Positions 54,980 through 63,690 of a DNA stretch of 64,000 nt are shown here, piece after piece. The translations under genes were made by a program, and so were the position numbers. Position 1 is the first letter of the stretch. Every line of letters starts with the position of its first letter. The notes beneath the pieces are model-generated. The model searched no databases, was not told the origin of the DNA, and saw nothing but the letters and a program-made list of their open reading frames with translations. Origin of the DNA: Pseudomonadota bacterium (GTDB lineage: Bacteria; Pseudomonadota; Gammaproteobacteria; DASZBR01); contig JAJYDF010000018.1 in the NCBI GenBank assembly GCA_021777765.1, forward strand, positions 1-64,000, in the 5' to 3' direction.

Positions 54980-55231
54980 TTAATAATACCCACTACGATA
55001 AGCATTTTGTTGATCCATTGATTGACCAACCGCACCGCCCACCATTGCACCACCAACTGCACCAACACCCGTAGCAACGACTCTACCGGTTCCACCACCA
55101 ATGGTGCTTCCTAACAATCCACCGGCTGCGCCACCGACCAGCATGCCTGCAGTTTGATTCGGGCCATAATTAGCACATCCAGATAATGCAACTATAGTGA
55201 GTAAACATGCCACTGCTTTAATAGATTTCAT
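54980..55231 (-). CDS. Small glycine-zipper lipoprotein, copy 1
   Basis: The 83-residue protein has a signal peptide with lipobox LSGC (Cys about 19) followed by a glycine-zipper region (GMLVGGAAGGLLGSTIGGG, then GAVGGAMVGGAVG) and a Tyr-containing end. Such 17-kDa-antigen/OsmB-like lipoproteins lie in the outer membrane; their exact role is not known. It is a close paralogue of 55827-56096, sharing NYGPNQTAG/SYGPNETAG and the QSMDQQNAY tail. Confidence 0.82.
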   Translation of the reverse strand: MKSIKAVACLLTIVALSGCANYGPNQTAGMLVGGAAGGLLGSTIGGGTGRVVATGVGAVGGAMVGGAVGQSMDQQNAYRSGYY

Positions 55232-55350
55232 AATTTGATCTCCAATTTGATCAACTATTCGAGGATGAATATTTTGAATAAATTAAATTAATTAATCAAT
55301 CAATTTAAATTATCTCTCCCAAGAGGGAGAGAGTGGGAGAAAATAATTAT

Positions 55351-55668
55351 TTAATAGCCATAATAATAGGCATTATTATATCCAATATTGTAATAACCAT
55401 CTGCGTCGTAAAAACTATTATTATAATAACGATAATAATAACCATTCAGTCGATCCATGGATTGTGCCACTTGATAGCCAACTACTGCGCCAGGTATGGT
55501 GTAAATATTACTATAGGGACCATAGCCCACACCGGTTTCAATAGCATTAGGGGCAATATTGGCAGCGGGATGATTAATTAATACGTCTGTTTGATAGGAA
55601 ACGTCCGTTGTACAACTTGATAATAATACCGTGCTGATTAAAATAATCGTTATATTCTTCATGATCAT
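55351..55668 (-). CDS. Small Tyr/Asn-rich lipoprotein
   Basis: The 105-residue protein has a signal peptide with lipobox LSSC (Cys about 18). It is then rich in Tyr and Asn, with a shortened zipper-like region (PGAVVGYQVAQSMDRLNG) that matches the QSMDQQN tail of the flanking copies. The C-terminus is repetitive (YYYRYYNNS, NNAYYYGY). It looks like a diverged third member of the cluster. Two start codons (55668, 55662) are possible. Confidence 0.72.
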   Translation of the reverse strand: MIMKNITIILISTVLLSSCTTDVSYQTDVLINHPAANIAPNAIETGVGYGPYSNIYTIPGAVVGYQVAQSMDRLNGYYYRYYNNSFYDADGYYNIGYNNAYYYGY

Positions 55669-55826
55669 TTTTTTTCTCCTTTTACATTTTTTAATAGATC
55701 ATTTTTAACTTTTTTTACGCTCTGTATAAGGTAGCTAGAATTGCATCAGATTAATAATAAAATGATAAAAAAAGCATTACGGTTAAATTTATTTAAATTA
55801 ATAAATTGTTATGAATTCAATCTTGA

Positions 55827-56096
55827 TTAATATCCATAATAACCATCGCCATAATAGCCACTGTAAGCGTTTTGTTGATCCATACTTTGGCCAACTGCGC
55901 CACCAACCATTGAACCCGCTACTGCGCCAACACCTGTCGCAACGACTTGTCCGGTACCACTTCCGATGGTACTTCCTATTAAACCGCCTGCAACACCACC
56001 GATAACCATACCTGCAGTTTCATTAGGACCATAAGAAGCACAACCATTTAACATAAGTGCAATAATTAACGCTGAAATATATTTACAATGTTTCAT
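55827..56096 (-). CDS. Small glycine-zipper lipoprotein, copy 2
   Basis: The 89-residue protein has a signal peptide with lipobox LNGC (Cys about 18), glycine zippers (GMVIGGVAGGLIGSTIGSG, then GAVAGSMVGGAVG) and a Tyr/Gly tail. It is the paralogue of 54980-55231; the middle is nearly identical. GAGGAG lies ahead of the ATG. Three such genes in a row suggest local duplication of an outer-membrane lipoprotein. Confidence 0.82.
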   Translation of the reverse strand: MKHCKYISALIIALMLNGCASYGPNETAGMVIGGVAGGLIGSTIGSGTGQVVATGVGAVAGSMVGGAVGQSMDQQNAYSGYYGDGYYGY

Positions 56097-56397
56097 AATT
56101 AATTCTCCTCAAACGTTGTATAAAAACAAATCAATGTAATCTATTAACAAATATTATCGATTGATTGTAATCATTCCTTTTAATTCTAATTAAAGTGTAG
56201 CATATGAAATTGTAATTGTTGGCTGATATTTAAATTACAAAATGATTGGCAAATTTATAGTTTATGAACAATTGATGATAGAGATAATTTTAATCATTGG
56301 ATTACTTCCATTTAAATAAATTGATTTTTTATATTAACTAGACGATTATGTTAGCGCTGTTACACCATAATGTTTTAATTATTAACTGGAGGGATGT
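56097..56397. other. AT-rich divergent intergenic region
   Basis: This 301-base gap separates the lipoprotein gene (-) from the small secreted-protein gene (+). It must hold both promoters. I see no dispersed repeat and no clear box of the PmrA type. Confidence 0.45.
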
Positions 56398-56832
56398 ATG
56401 TTAAGAATTTATAGGAAATGTTTAATCGCACTAATCGCTTTGTTAGCGTTTAGTTCAGCTGCAATGGCATTTTATACGCCAACTGTACTCGGCCTTGGTC
56501 ATTCTGCAACACAAACTCATTTAGGTACATTCAATTGTACTGTAACTGGAGATACCAGCGGACAAGTTACTATGCATAATTTTGCTGAAATGGTGAAAGG
56601 ATTTACGAGTGGCCAGATACTCATTAATTCAACAGAATTAAATACGGTCTATTTTAATTATTATTTTGATACTGCTTACAATAAACATGATGTGAGTGGT
56701 GGAGTCGTTGGATATCTTATTCCCCATAAAAATGCCACTTTAACCTGTCAGCTTGGTAAAGGATCCGGTCGTACATTAATTGCTGGTAATTATGGTGCAC
56801 CTGCTCCTGGAAATTCATCACTGCCTTATTAA
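56398..56832 (+). CDS. Small secreted protein of unknown function
   Basis: The 144-residue protein has a clear Sec signal peptide (LIALIALLAFSSAAMAFYTP, cleavage near residue 24) and a mature part of about 120 residues rich in Thr, Gly and aromatic residues, probably beta-structured. Two cysteines (TFNCTVTG and LTCQLGKG) could form a disulfide. GGAGGG precedes the ATG. I do not recognise the family. It is likely periplasmic or exported. Confidence 0.75.
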   Translation: MLRIYRKCLIALIALLAFSSAAMAFYTPTVLGLGHSATQTHLGTFNCTVTGDTSGQVTMHNFAEMVKGFTSGQILINSTELNTVYFNYYFDTAYNKHDVSGGVVGYLIPHKNATLTCQLGKGSGRTLIAGNYGAPAPGNSSLPY

Positions 56833-56874
56833 AGCTTGAATAATTATCAGTTATAAATAATGTGTGTTTAATAA

Positions 56875-56904
56875 GCTAACCCGAGTCATAAATTTCGGGT
56901 TAGC
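56875..56904. terminator. Hairpin terminator after the small secreted-protein gene
   Basis: GCTAACCCGA and TCGGGTTAGC form a perfect 10-base stem with a 10-base loop, 42 bases past the stop codon. TAAACGTTTAT follows in place of a strong T-run. Confidence 0.55.
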
Positions 56905-57180
56905 TAAACGTTTATGAATAAACTATTGTTTAATATTTCTAGCAAAATTTACAATTGCATTCCAAAATGTTTCCCCTCCGACAATAATAACATCATTATG
57001 TATTGCATTATCTATCGTTAAGAAATTATTAGGCTGATTTGCTTCGTTAAAAATTTTTTTCCTTGCCAATTAGGGCAGTAAAATGTTGTCTATAACGTAC
57101 TTATAAGGCTTATATGTTCGATATAGATAACATTTTGCGATAATATTAAAGTTAAAAGTGATTAAAATGGGAAAGTAGAT

Positions 57181-57208
57181 GTGGATTAGGCTGCAGGCCG
57201 TAATCCAC
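57181..57208 (-). terminator. Hairpin after the ankyrin gene
   Basis: On the minus strand GTGGATTA and TAATCCAC pair, with an inner GGC/GCC. The hairpin starts about ten bases after the stop codon at 57219 and is followed by a loosely T-rich stretch. Confidence 0.5.
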
Positions 57209-57218
57209 CTTTCGCAAA

Positions 57219-59033
57219 TCATCGTGGTTGAGGGGTAAATATATTATTTGCCGTTTGTAATGAAGGCTCAAAATCTGTTGATGAGGATTCAATTGCAGCA
57301 GCAGGTACAACAACGCTAGGTGCCGATGGTTTAGGTGCAGGATTTAAACCTAATTGCGCAATTGATGTTGCTAAAGAACTATCATTAATAGGTGTTGATT
57401 TAGAAAATGCTTGTTTTTTAACAGTGAATTCATTAAATAAATCTATTATCTCTCTATCTTTTGTATATTCAATGGCTGTTTTTTCTGCAGCATCTTTTAA
57501 ATCTGTTTTTGCACCATGCATTAATAAATAAGCCACAATATAATATTGGTTTTTTTCTGCTGCATGATGTAATGCAGTTTTTTTATTTGATCCTTCTTTA
57601 AGAGAAATGGCGTTAATATTTAATGCTGGCTTGTGCCATTCAATAAAATAGCGGATGGAATTTAAATCACCTGTTGCAGCTGCTGCAAGAAATAAAGATT
57701 CAAGCATCTCTGTAGTAATGTCTTTTTTATTTAAACAAGCTGGTTTAGCTGGAATAATATCTTGATCAATAAGCCATTGGCGGCTAATAGAATAAGTGAT
57801 GCCATCAGCACATTTTATTTGATAATTGTCAACGTCACCTTGTTGTTTAGATAATAATTCTAATTGATGATTAAATATTTGTATCACGAATAACTCATTA
57901 TTTTCTGAATTAACTTTTTTCACTTTCACAGATATTTCTCTGTGTGTATAAAAAGCGGAAGATAGATGGCGTCCTGTTACATCAAACCATGCTGGTACTA
58001 AATTTTTTGATAGCCAATATCCATCTCCGTATGACATGCCTACTATATGAAACGGTTTAACTGACGTATCTACTGTGAGGTACTTCTCTATATTACCATT
58101 CCATATAATCACCTCCTGAGTTATATTGGCGATAGCAACCATATTGCTCATTGCAGAGATTTTAAATGTCACTTTATTAACATCTTTTTTGTCGGGAAGA
58201 TGTTGCAGCATCGGCATGAAATTAAATGCAACATCGCCACTGATCACGGCATTTGCATTGTGATTTAACTTTAAAAAAGCATTAGATAGATTTAATATTT
58301 GTTGTTCGGCAGGTAGATGAGAATCCATCAGTAATGAATATGTGTCTGTTGTGTATATTTTATTAACTTCTTCTGAGTATTTTCTTAATAATCCACCATA
58401 AAAAAAGTTTGTGCCAATAGGTAATCCTTGCTCTCCAGCAAAGGATCCTCTCCCAAATTTACCCATATTAGCTAACACAAGATTAAAGAAAGGTGATGTT
58501 ATCATTCTATTCAACTCTTCTTTATCTGACATTTTGTCAGTGTCTAATATACTGTGTATCCCCTTTGGTATCATATAAGTTGTACACCATTTTTTACCAA
58601 TTATTTTTTCAGCATCTGCTAAATTAATTTTTTCAAATTTGACGTTAGGATGTGTTGGCAAGCGATCGGTAAAAACCAAATACTCTGGTCTAATTACTTT
58701 CAAAAATCTTTCAGACATTTCAGAATTCAGTGTATAAGCTGTGTCAAATAAATCTTTTAATAATCCTTGTTGTCTAGCTCTAAATAAATTTAGGTCTGCT
58801 TCATTATCCTTCTCATTATTTTTTGCACCATTTTGTATCAGAAATGAATAAATATCCTTATAGCTTTTATCACCACGTAAAAAGATCGTAGTAATAAATA
58901 AAATAGAAAAGCCATTTACGTCAGTCTCGGTTAATGATATGGAAGGATTTATATTAAAAACTTTTTTAAATTGTTTAAATCTGTCTTTCGATGTTAAAGT
59001 TCTATCCAGTAAAATTTTATGTAGCTTGGACAT
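57219..59033 (-). CDS. Ankyrin-repeat protein, candidate effector
   Basis: From the ATG at 59033 (GAGG six bases upstream; a second ATG at 59045 is possible) it has 604 residues. The clear ankyrin unit is near 480-515 (TALHHAAEKNQYYIVAYLLM then HGAKTDLKD), with weaker units before it (LFLAAAATGDLNSIRYFIEW) and an ankyrin-like stretch near residue 50. The large centre (about 90-430) is unrecognised. The C-terminal tail is Pro/Ser/Ala-rich. No signal peptide is seen. Ankyrin proteins of Legionella and Coxiella are often Dot/Icm effectors, but I see no PmrA-like box here. Confidence 0.78.
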   Translation of the reverse strand: MSKLHKILLDRTLTSKDRFKQFKKVFNINPSISLTETDVNGFSILFITTIFLRGDKSYKDIYSFLIQNGAKNNEKDNEADLNLFRARQQGLLKDLFDTAYTLNSEMSERFLKVIRPEYLVFTDRLPTHPNVKFEKINLADAEKIIGKKWCTTYMIPKGIHSILDTDKMSDKEELNRMITSPFFNLVLANMGKFGRGSFAGEQGLPIGTNFFYGGLLRKYSEEVNKIYTTDTYSLLMDSHLPAEQQILNLSNAFLKLNHNANAVISGDVAFNFMPMLQHLPDKKDVNKVTFKISAMSNMVAIANITQEVIIWNGNIEKYLTVDTSVKPFHIVGMSYGDGYWLSKNLVPAWFDVTGRHLSSAFYTHREISVKVKKVNSENNELFVIQIFNHQLELLSKQQGDVDNYQIKCADGITYSISRQWLIDQDIIPAKPACLNKKDITTEMLESLFLAAAATGDLNSIRYFIEWHKPALNINAISLKEGSNKKTALHHAAEKNQYYIVAYLLMHGAKTDLKDAAEKTAIEYTKDREIIDLFNEFTVKKQAFSKSTPINDSSLATSIAQLGLNPAPKPSAPSVVVPAAAIESSSTDFEPSLQTANNIFTPQPR

Positions 59034-59187
59034 TTTATACCTCATTATTATCTGTTTGGTGAAAAAATATAAGTTTGTAATAATTGATTAACTATAGATA
59101 TCTGCTTTTGTTGGTCAGATTGAATATGGAGAGTTAAACGACGTTTATTTTATATGGTATTTTTTAGCAATGCCAGTAGAAGTAAAT

Positions 59188-59505
59188 CCACCCCTTGATC
59201 CCCTCCAAGGAGGGGATCAAGGCAGGGCAATCGCATTATGAAATTACAACAAATGTAAGAATGTAGCCTGGATGCAGCCAAATAACGTAATACAACAATG
59301 TGAAATAATTGGGATCTAAACATAAATCTATTAATACCACTGGCGAAATCCGGGAATTCAATAAATTATTTCCCGGGTTTCGCCAGTTGGGCAAAGTAGT
59401 TTTTCTCAAGATAAATATTCATGTGAAATTAATTACATTTTTACTTGGCTTCACCCAGGACACTATTGATTTGTAAGTGCGATTGCCCTGGGGATCAAGG
59501 GGTGG
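59188..59505. repeat. Outer inverted-repeat element carrying a nested MITE
   Basis: CCACCCCTTGATCCC (59188-59202) pairs with GGGATCAAGGGGTGG (59491-59505), and GGGCAATCGCA (59225-59235) pairs with TGCGATTGCCC (59478-59488). The left end also holds a perfect 14-base hairpin (59193-59206 with 59209-59222). Between the inner arms lies the MITE-like copy at 59263-59463. The order of arms shows one element inserted in another. Confidence 0.75.
59263..59463. repeat. MITE-like element with GTAGCCTGG end, copy 2
   Basis: The left end GTAGCCTGGATGCAG is intact; the right end reads CACCCAGGACAC, altered from CCAGGCTAC. The central hairpin GGCGAAATCCGGG / CCCGGGTTTCGCC matches copy 1 (30939-31129). It lies inside the outer element at 59188-59505. 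Confidence 0.75.
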
Positions 59506-59540
59506 GTCAATGTTAGATATGATAAAATTAATACAAATAA

Positions 59541-60575
59541 CTAACCGCTGATTTTAATTAATTCCAAATATTTCTCATACAATTCACTGGCACTACCCAC
59601 ATCGTCTTCAAACTGACCATTTTTTAAAACAGTTTGTGGTGGATAAATGATGTAATTATGTTGAATATCCTGTGGCATTAATTTTACGGCAGCAGCATTC
59701 GGTGAAGCGTAGCCTGTTTCTGTACTCAATTTTTCAGCAATATCAGGGCGCATTAAAAAATTAAGGAATTTATAAGCATTAGCTAAATGAGGAGCTCCTT
59801 TGGGAATAGATAAACAATCAATCCAAATCACAAATCCTTCTTTAGGATAAATATATTGCAAATCAGGATTTTCTTTATTGGCTTCATAAATATCACCACT
59901 ATATCCCATGCCCACTGTGGCATCTTCATCGATAAACATCGATTTTGCGGCTTCTTGATTAAATACTTTAATATTGGGCAATAATGTTAATACTTTTTGA
60001 TAAGCCTGTTTAATATGAGCAGGATTAGTATCGTTGGCAGAATAACCCAAACTAATTAATGCCATCGCAAAAACTTCACGCGTATCATCCAAAATTAATA
60101 ATTGATTTTTAAATTGCGGTTTCCAAAAATCAGCCCAGCCAGTTACAGCACCAGAAGAATAATATTTTTTATTAACTACGATGGCTGTGCTTCCCCAAAA
60201 ATAGGGCACACTATAATTATTACCCGGATCAAATGTTTTATTTAATAATCCCGTATTTAAATATTTGAAATTCGGTAATTGCGATTTATCAAATTGCTGT
60301 AACATATCTTGGTTACGCATACGGCTGACAAAATAACTGGATGGCACAATTACGTCGTAACCTGCGTCAGGATCAGCTTTTAATTTGGCATACATCGTTT
60401 CATTGGAATCATAGGTCGTATAATTCACATGAATACCCGTTTCTTGTTCAAACTGGCTAATGACATCATCAGGCATATAATCTGACCAGTTATAAACATT
60501 TAATTCTTTATCATCAGCAAATGCAGCACAATTTATGCTAAATAATAAAACTAAAAAAATGGACCATTTTTTCAT
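59541..60575 (-). CDS. potD: Spermidine/putrescine ABC transporter substrate-binding protein
   Basis: PotD captures polyamines in the periplasm for PotABC. From the ATG at 60575 it has 344 residues with a signal peptide (MKKWSIFLVLLFSINCAAFA), then ELNVYNWSDYMPDDVISQFE, the family signature. Its ATG overlaps the potC stop by four bases (ATGA). The upstream in-frame extension would destroy the signal peptide, so 60575 is firm. It is the last gene of potABCD. Confidence 0.94.
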   Translation of the reverse strand: MKKWSIFLVLLFSINCAAFADDKELNVYNWSDYMPDDVISQFEQETGIHVNYTTYDSNETMYAKLKADPDAGYDVIVPSSYFVSRMRNQDMLQQFDKSQLPNFKYLNTGLLNKTFDPGNNYSVPYFWGSTAIVVNKKYYSSGAVTGWADFWKPQFKNQLLILDDTREVFAMALISLGYSANDTNPAHIKQAYQKVLTLLPNIKVFNQEAAKSMFIDEDATVGMGYSGDIYEANKENPDLQYIYPKEGFVIWIDCLSIPKGAPHLANAYKFLNFLMRPDIAEKLSTETGYASPNAAAVKLMPQDIQHNYIIYPPQTVLKNGQFEDDVGSASELYEKYLELIKISG

Positions 60576-61339
60576 TGTTTTTTCCTCAGCATCATTTGTG
60601 AAACGATGACTATCAATAATGTAATTGAAAACATCACAGAACATAAGGCATTAATTTCTGGCGTGATACCTAAGCGCACCATAGAAAATATTTGCAGCGG
60701 TAAAATTTGGAAATCTGGGCCAGTCACAAAATAACTGATAATTACGTCATCCAGTGACAATGTAAAACTTAATAACCAACCGGCAATAATCGCAGGCCAT
60801 AATAAGGGAATAATGATGCGTAAAAATATGGTGAAATCTTTTGCACCTAAATCGCGCGCTGCTTCAAAGATATTTTTATCTAATCCCGTCATACGGCTGT
60901 ATACGGTAACCGCGACAAAGGGAATACAAAAAGTAATATGCGCAAATAATAAAGTGCAAAATCCTAACGATATTTTCATGGTGGAATATAAAATCAATAA
61001 TGAAATGCCCATCACAATATCGGGTGACACAATTAAAATAAAAATTAAAGTGTGCAGTAATTTTTTACCATAAAATTGATAGCGAAAAAGCGTCACAGCA
61101 GTCAAAGTACCCATAATGGTTGCTGCAGTAGCCGCTAAAATACCGACTATTAATGAATGGATAGCGATAGATTGTAAATCCGTATCAGCAATTAATTGTT
61201 GATACCATTGCCAAGTAAATCCATGCCATAACATAGAATATGTTGAATTATTAAATGAATAGACAATTAAGATGACAATAGGCACATAAAAAAATAAATA
61301 AATTAATGTCATGTATGACAATTTGCTTAATCGATTCAT
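60572..61339 (-). CDS. potC: Spermidine/putrescine ABC transporter permease PotC
   Basis: An inner-membrane permease of 255 residues from ATG 61339, with six helices and the EAA loop EAARDLGAKDFTIFLRIIIP that contacts PotA. Its ATG overlaps the last base of the potB stop (TAATG), so translation is coupled. The longer in-frame reading from 61453 lies inside potB and is not needed. Confidence 0.94.
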   Translation of the reverse strand: MNRLSKLSYMTLIYLFFYVPIVILIVYSFNNSTYSMLWHGFTWQWYQQLIADTDLQSIAIHSLIVGILAATAATIMGTLTAVTLFRYQFYGKKLLHTLIFILIVSPDIVMGISLLILYSTMKISLGFCTLLFAHITFCIPFVAVTVYSRMTGLDKNIFEAARDLGAKDFTIFLRIIIPLLWPAIIAGWLLSFTLSLDDVIISYFVTGPDFQILPLQIFSMVRLGITPEINALCSVMFSITLLIVIVSQMMLRKKQ

Positions 61340-62199
61340 TAAATTAATTCCTGCTGTTCTTTGTTGATTTTGGTGGACGAGCGCCAATAGACAAGTAACA
61401 TGAGTCCCATTAGCAAAGTTAAAATGATGCTCACCGTAGAACCCATGGGCCAATTACGTGCTGCTAGAAATTGATTTTCGATGAGATTACCAACCAATAA
61501 TGTTTTAGCGCCGCCTAATAAATCGGGAATATAAAACATACTCATAGCCGGTAAAAAAACCAACATAATGCCTGCAATAATACCCGGCATTGTTAATGGT
61601 AAAATCACTTTGCGAAATACTGTTAATTTCGTTGCACCTAAATCACGTGCAGCATCAATTAAGCGCATATCTAATTTTTCAATATTGGCATATAAAGGTA
61701 AGATCATGAATGGTAATAAGCTATAAACTAATCCAACGACAACGGCTGATCCGCTGTACAATAATTGTAATGGTTGATGAATAATGCCCAACCATATAAA
61801 TAAACTATTAATAATTCCTTTGGCTTTTAATATGGTGACAATGGCATAACTGCGAATTAATGAGCTGGTCCAAAATGGAATAATCACTAATAGTAACAAT
61901 AATCCTTTATAACGATGATGGGTTCGCGCCAATATATAAGCAAAAGGATAACCGACAATTAAACATAAAAATGTACATAGTCCTGCTAGCCAAATGGAAT
62001 GAACAAATATACGCACATAGATGGTGTCGAATAATTCAAAATAATTAATGAGCGTTAATTGTAAGCGCACCAGTTCGTTGTCACCTTGCTGTAACATACT
62101 GGTAATCATCACCAACACATTGGGCACCAGTGCAAAAAATCCTAACCATAACCAAATAGTGATGACGGAAATTTTTTTGAAAATATTAATCTGTCTCAT
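61339..62199 (-). CDS. potB: Spermidine/putrescine ABC transporter permease PotB
   Basis: An inner-membrane permease of 286 residues, six helices, with the EAA-type loop DAARDLGATKLTVFRKVILP. It overlaps the end of potA by 14 bases and the start of potC by one. It forms the channel with PotC. Confidence 0.94.
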   Translation of the reverse strand: MRQINIFKKISVITIWLWLGFFALVPNVLVMITSMLQQGDNELVRLQLTLINYFELFDTIYVRIFVHSIWLAGLCTFLCLIVGYPFAYILARTHHRYKGLLLLLVIIPFWTSSLIRSYAIVTILKAKGIINSLFIWLGIIHQPLQLLYSGSAVVVGLVYSLLPFMILPLYANIEKLDMRLIDAARDLGATKLTVFRKVILPLTMPGIIAGIMLVFLPAMSMFYIPDLLGGAKTLLVGNLIENQFLAARNWPMGSTVSIILTLLMGLMLLVYWRSSTKINKEQQELI

Positions 62200-63283
62200 C
62201 GGCTAATATGACCTCCCATCCAGGAACCCAATTGACCCACACTGATTCGCCTAACTGAAAATCTAATTTTTCATCATCTTCATTAAAAAATTGTGTTGCC
62301 GCTAAGACTTTATTGCTGGGTAAACGTAACATCAGATCGACAGTTGAACCTTTGTAAATAACTTGTTCAACACAGGCAGGAAACATACTTGAATTATCGG
62401 TTACTTCGGATTGTGCCCACACTTGTAAATCTTCAGGTCGTACTAATGAACATAATATTTGATCGCTGCTGAAGTTTTTTCGGTTCTTCAAAATAAATTG
62501 GCGGCCTTCAATTTCAACTTGTAGATTTTTTTCATTAGCAGAAATGACTTTTGTTTCAAATATGTTTACTTCGCCAATAAATTTAGCAACATCTAAATTA
62601 ATCGGTTCTTCATACACTTCACGTGGTGTACCAATTTGAGCAATTTTACCATCGAACATCACTGCTACACGATCAGACATGGATAATGCTTCTTCTTGAT
62701 CGTGTGTCACAAAAATAAATGTAATGCCTAAATCCGTTTGTAATTGTTTTAATTCAATTTGCATCATTTTACGTAAGCGGTAATCTAAAGAACTTAATGG
62801 TTCATCCAATAATAATACGAGTGGTTTATTTACCACTGCACGTGCGATAGCAACGCGTTGTTGTTGTCCACCACTTAATTGATGCGGTTTACGGTGAATT
62901 AATGTTTCTAATTTCACCATTTTTAATGCTTCCATCACGTGCTGTTCAATTTCATCTTTAGGTAAATTTTTGCAGCGTAAACCAAATGCAACGTTATCAA
63001 ATACTGTCATGTGTGGAAATAATGCATAACTTTGAAATACCGTATTTACTTGTCGTTGATGCGGCCCTAAGCCTGCGACATTTTTGCCATCTATATAAAT
63101 AATGCCATTGCTTGGTGCTTCAAATCCCGATAACAAACGTAATAGGGTCGTTTTGCCACAACCGGATGGTCCTAATAAAGTCAGAAACTCTCCATTTTTG
63201 ACTTCAAAACTAATATTATTTAATACAGGATGATCATGGTAATTTTTGGATACTTCACATAGTTCAATGATATTTTGATTCAT
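62186..63283 (-). CDS. potA: Spermidine/putrescine ABC transporter ATP-binding protein PotA
   Basis: PotA powers polyamine import. From the ATG at 63283 it has 365 residues: Walker A GPSGCGKTT, signature LSGGQQQRVAIARA, Walker B LLLDEPLSSLD, switch histidine in VTHDQEEA, and a C-terminal TOBE domain (about 285-365). An ATG at 63319 would add 12 residues. It is the first gene of a tightly overlapping potABCD operon. Confidence 0.95.
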   Translation of the reverse strand: MNQNIIELCEVSKNYHDHPVLNNISFEVKNGEFLTLLGPSGCGKTTLLRLLSGFEAPSNGIIYIDGKNVAGLGPHQRQVNTVFQSYALFPHMTVFDNVAFGLRCKNLPKDEIEQHVMEALKMVKLETLIHRKPHQLSGGQQQRVAIARAVVNKPLVLLLDEPLSSLDYRLRKMMQIELKQLQTDLGITFIFVTHDQEEALSMSDRVAVMFDGKIAQIGTPREVYEEPINLDVAKFIGEVNIFETKVISANEKNLQVEIEGRQFILKNRKNFSSDQILCSLVRPEDLQVWAQSEVTDNSSMFPACVEQVIYKGSTVDLMLRLPSNKVLAATQFFNEDDEKLDFQLGESVWVNWVPGWEVILADETD

Positions 63284-63319
63284 CGTCACTTTTTCCCAGC
63301 CTCTAATAATTAACTTCAA

Positions 63320-63690
63320 TTTGTTTGCACAAAAATCAGTTTAGGAAAGTAACCTGTTCGACGAATTATTTTGACAATAAAATTCGCGAACGCCCTTGGT
63401 TGGTTAATTGCATTGAACGGGACGCCGACGCAATGATGCGAGTTAAACCATTTGACTCTCGCAGAGCGGTGGATTGTAACAGAAAAAATTTTTTATACTA
63501 TACAAATTTTTTTCCTTCTCCCGCTTGCGGGAGAAGGTGCCGAAGGCGGATGAGGGTGGGTTAATATATGGCAAGATTTATTTTAATTGTAAAATATTTT
63601 TTTATATTATTTTCAAGAAAAATATGGAAATAGTATTATTCATATTGCTAATGGTAAATTCTGTCAATATTTTAATTAGGAGAGCAGCCA
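63320..63690. other. Intergenic region with unexplained GC-richer patch and REP arm
   Basis: The gap between potA (-) and the AlaX-like gene (+) holds a GC-richer stretch (about 63385-63480) with a 79-codon plus-strand open frame. I cannot match that frame to a protein, and it runs into the REP arm at 63513-63558, so I do not call it a gene. Confidence 0.4.
63513..63558 (+). repeat. REP-like repeat, solo arm
   Basis: Full plus-orientation arm identical in layout to that at 8681-8726: TCCTTCTCCC-GCTTGC-GGGAGAAGG hairpin and the GCCGAAGGCGGATGAGGGTG tail. Confidence 0.85.

Larger units (their letters stand above)
56833..57218. other. Convergent gap with three hairpins
   Basis: The gap holds a hairpin GCTAACCCGA/TCGGGTTAGC (56875-56884 with 56895-56904), a second with 15-base arms (57080-57094 and 57122-57136, one mismatch) and a third next to the ankyrin gene end (57181-57208). 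No coding region is visible. Confidence 0.6.
59046..59540. other. Repeat-filled gap between the ankyrin and pot genes
   Basis: This 495-base gap is almost entirely the nested repeat structure at 59188-59505. The sequence from 59046 to 59187 is AT-rich and should hold the ankyrin gene promoter. Confidence 0.65.

Noticed and set aside
56376..56388. TTAATTATTAACT ahead of the small secreted-protein gene as a PmrA-like box
   Set aside because: Half-site spacing is seven bases, and it abuts the ribosome site.
63325..63564. A 79-codon frame upstream of the AlaX-like gene
   Set aside because: It ends inside the REP arm, has no ribosome site and matches no family I know; the GC-richer patch may be a relic.
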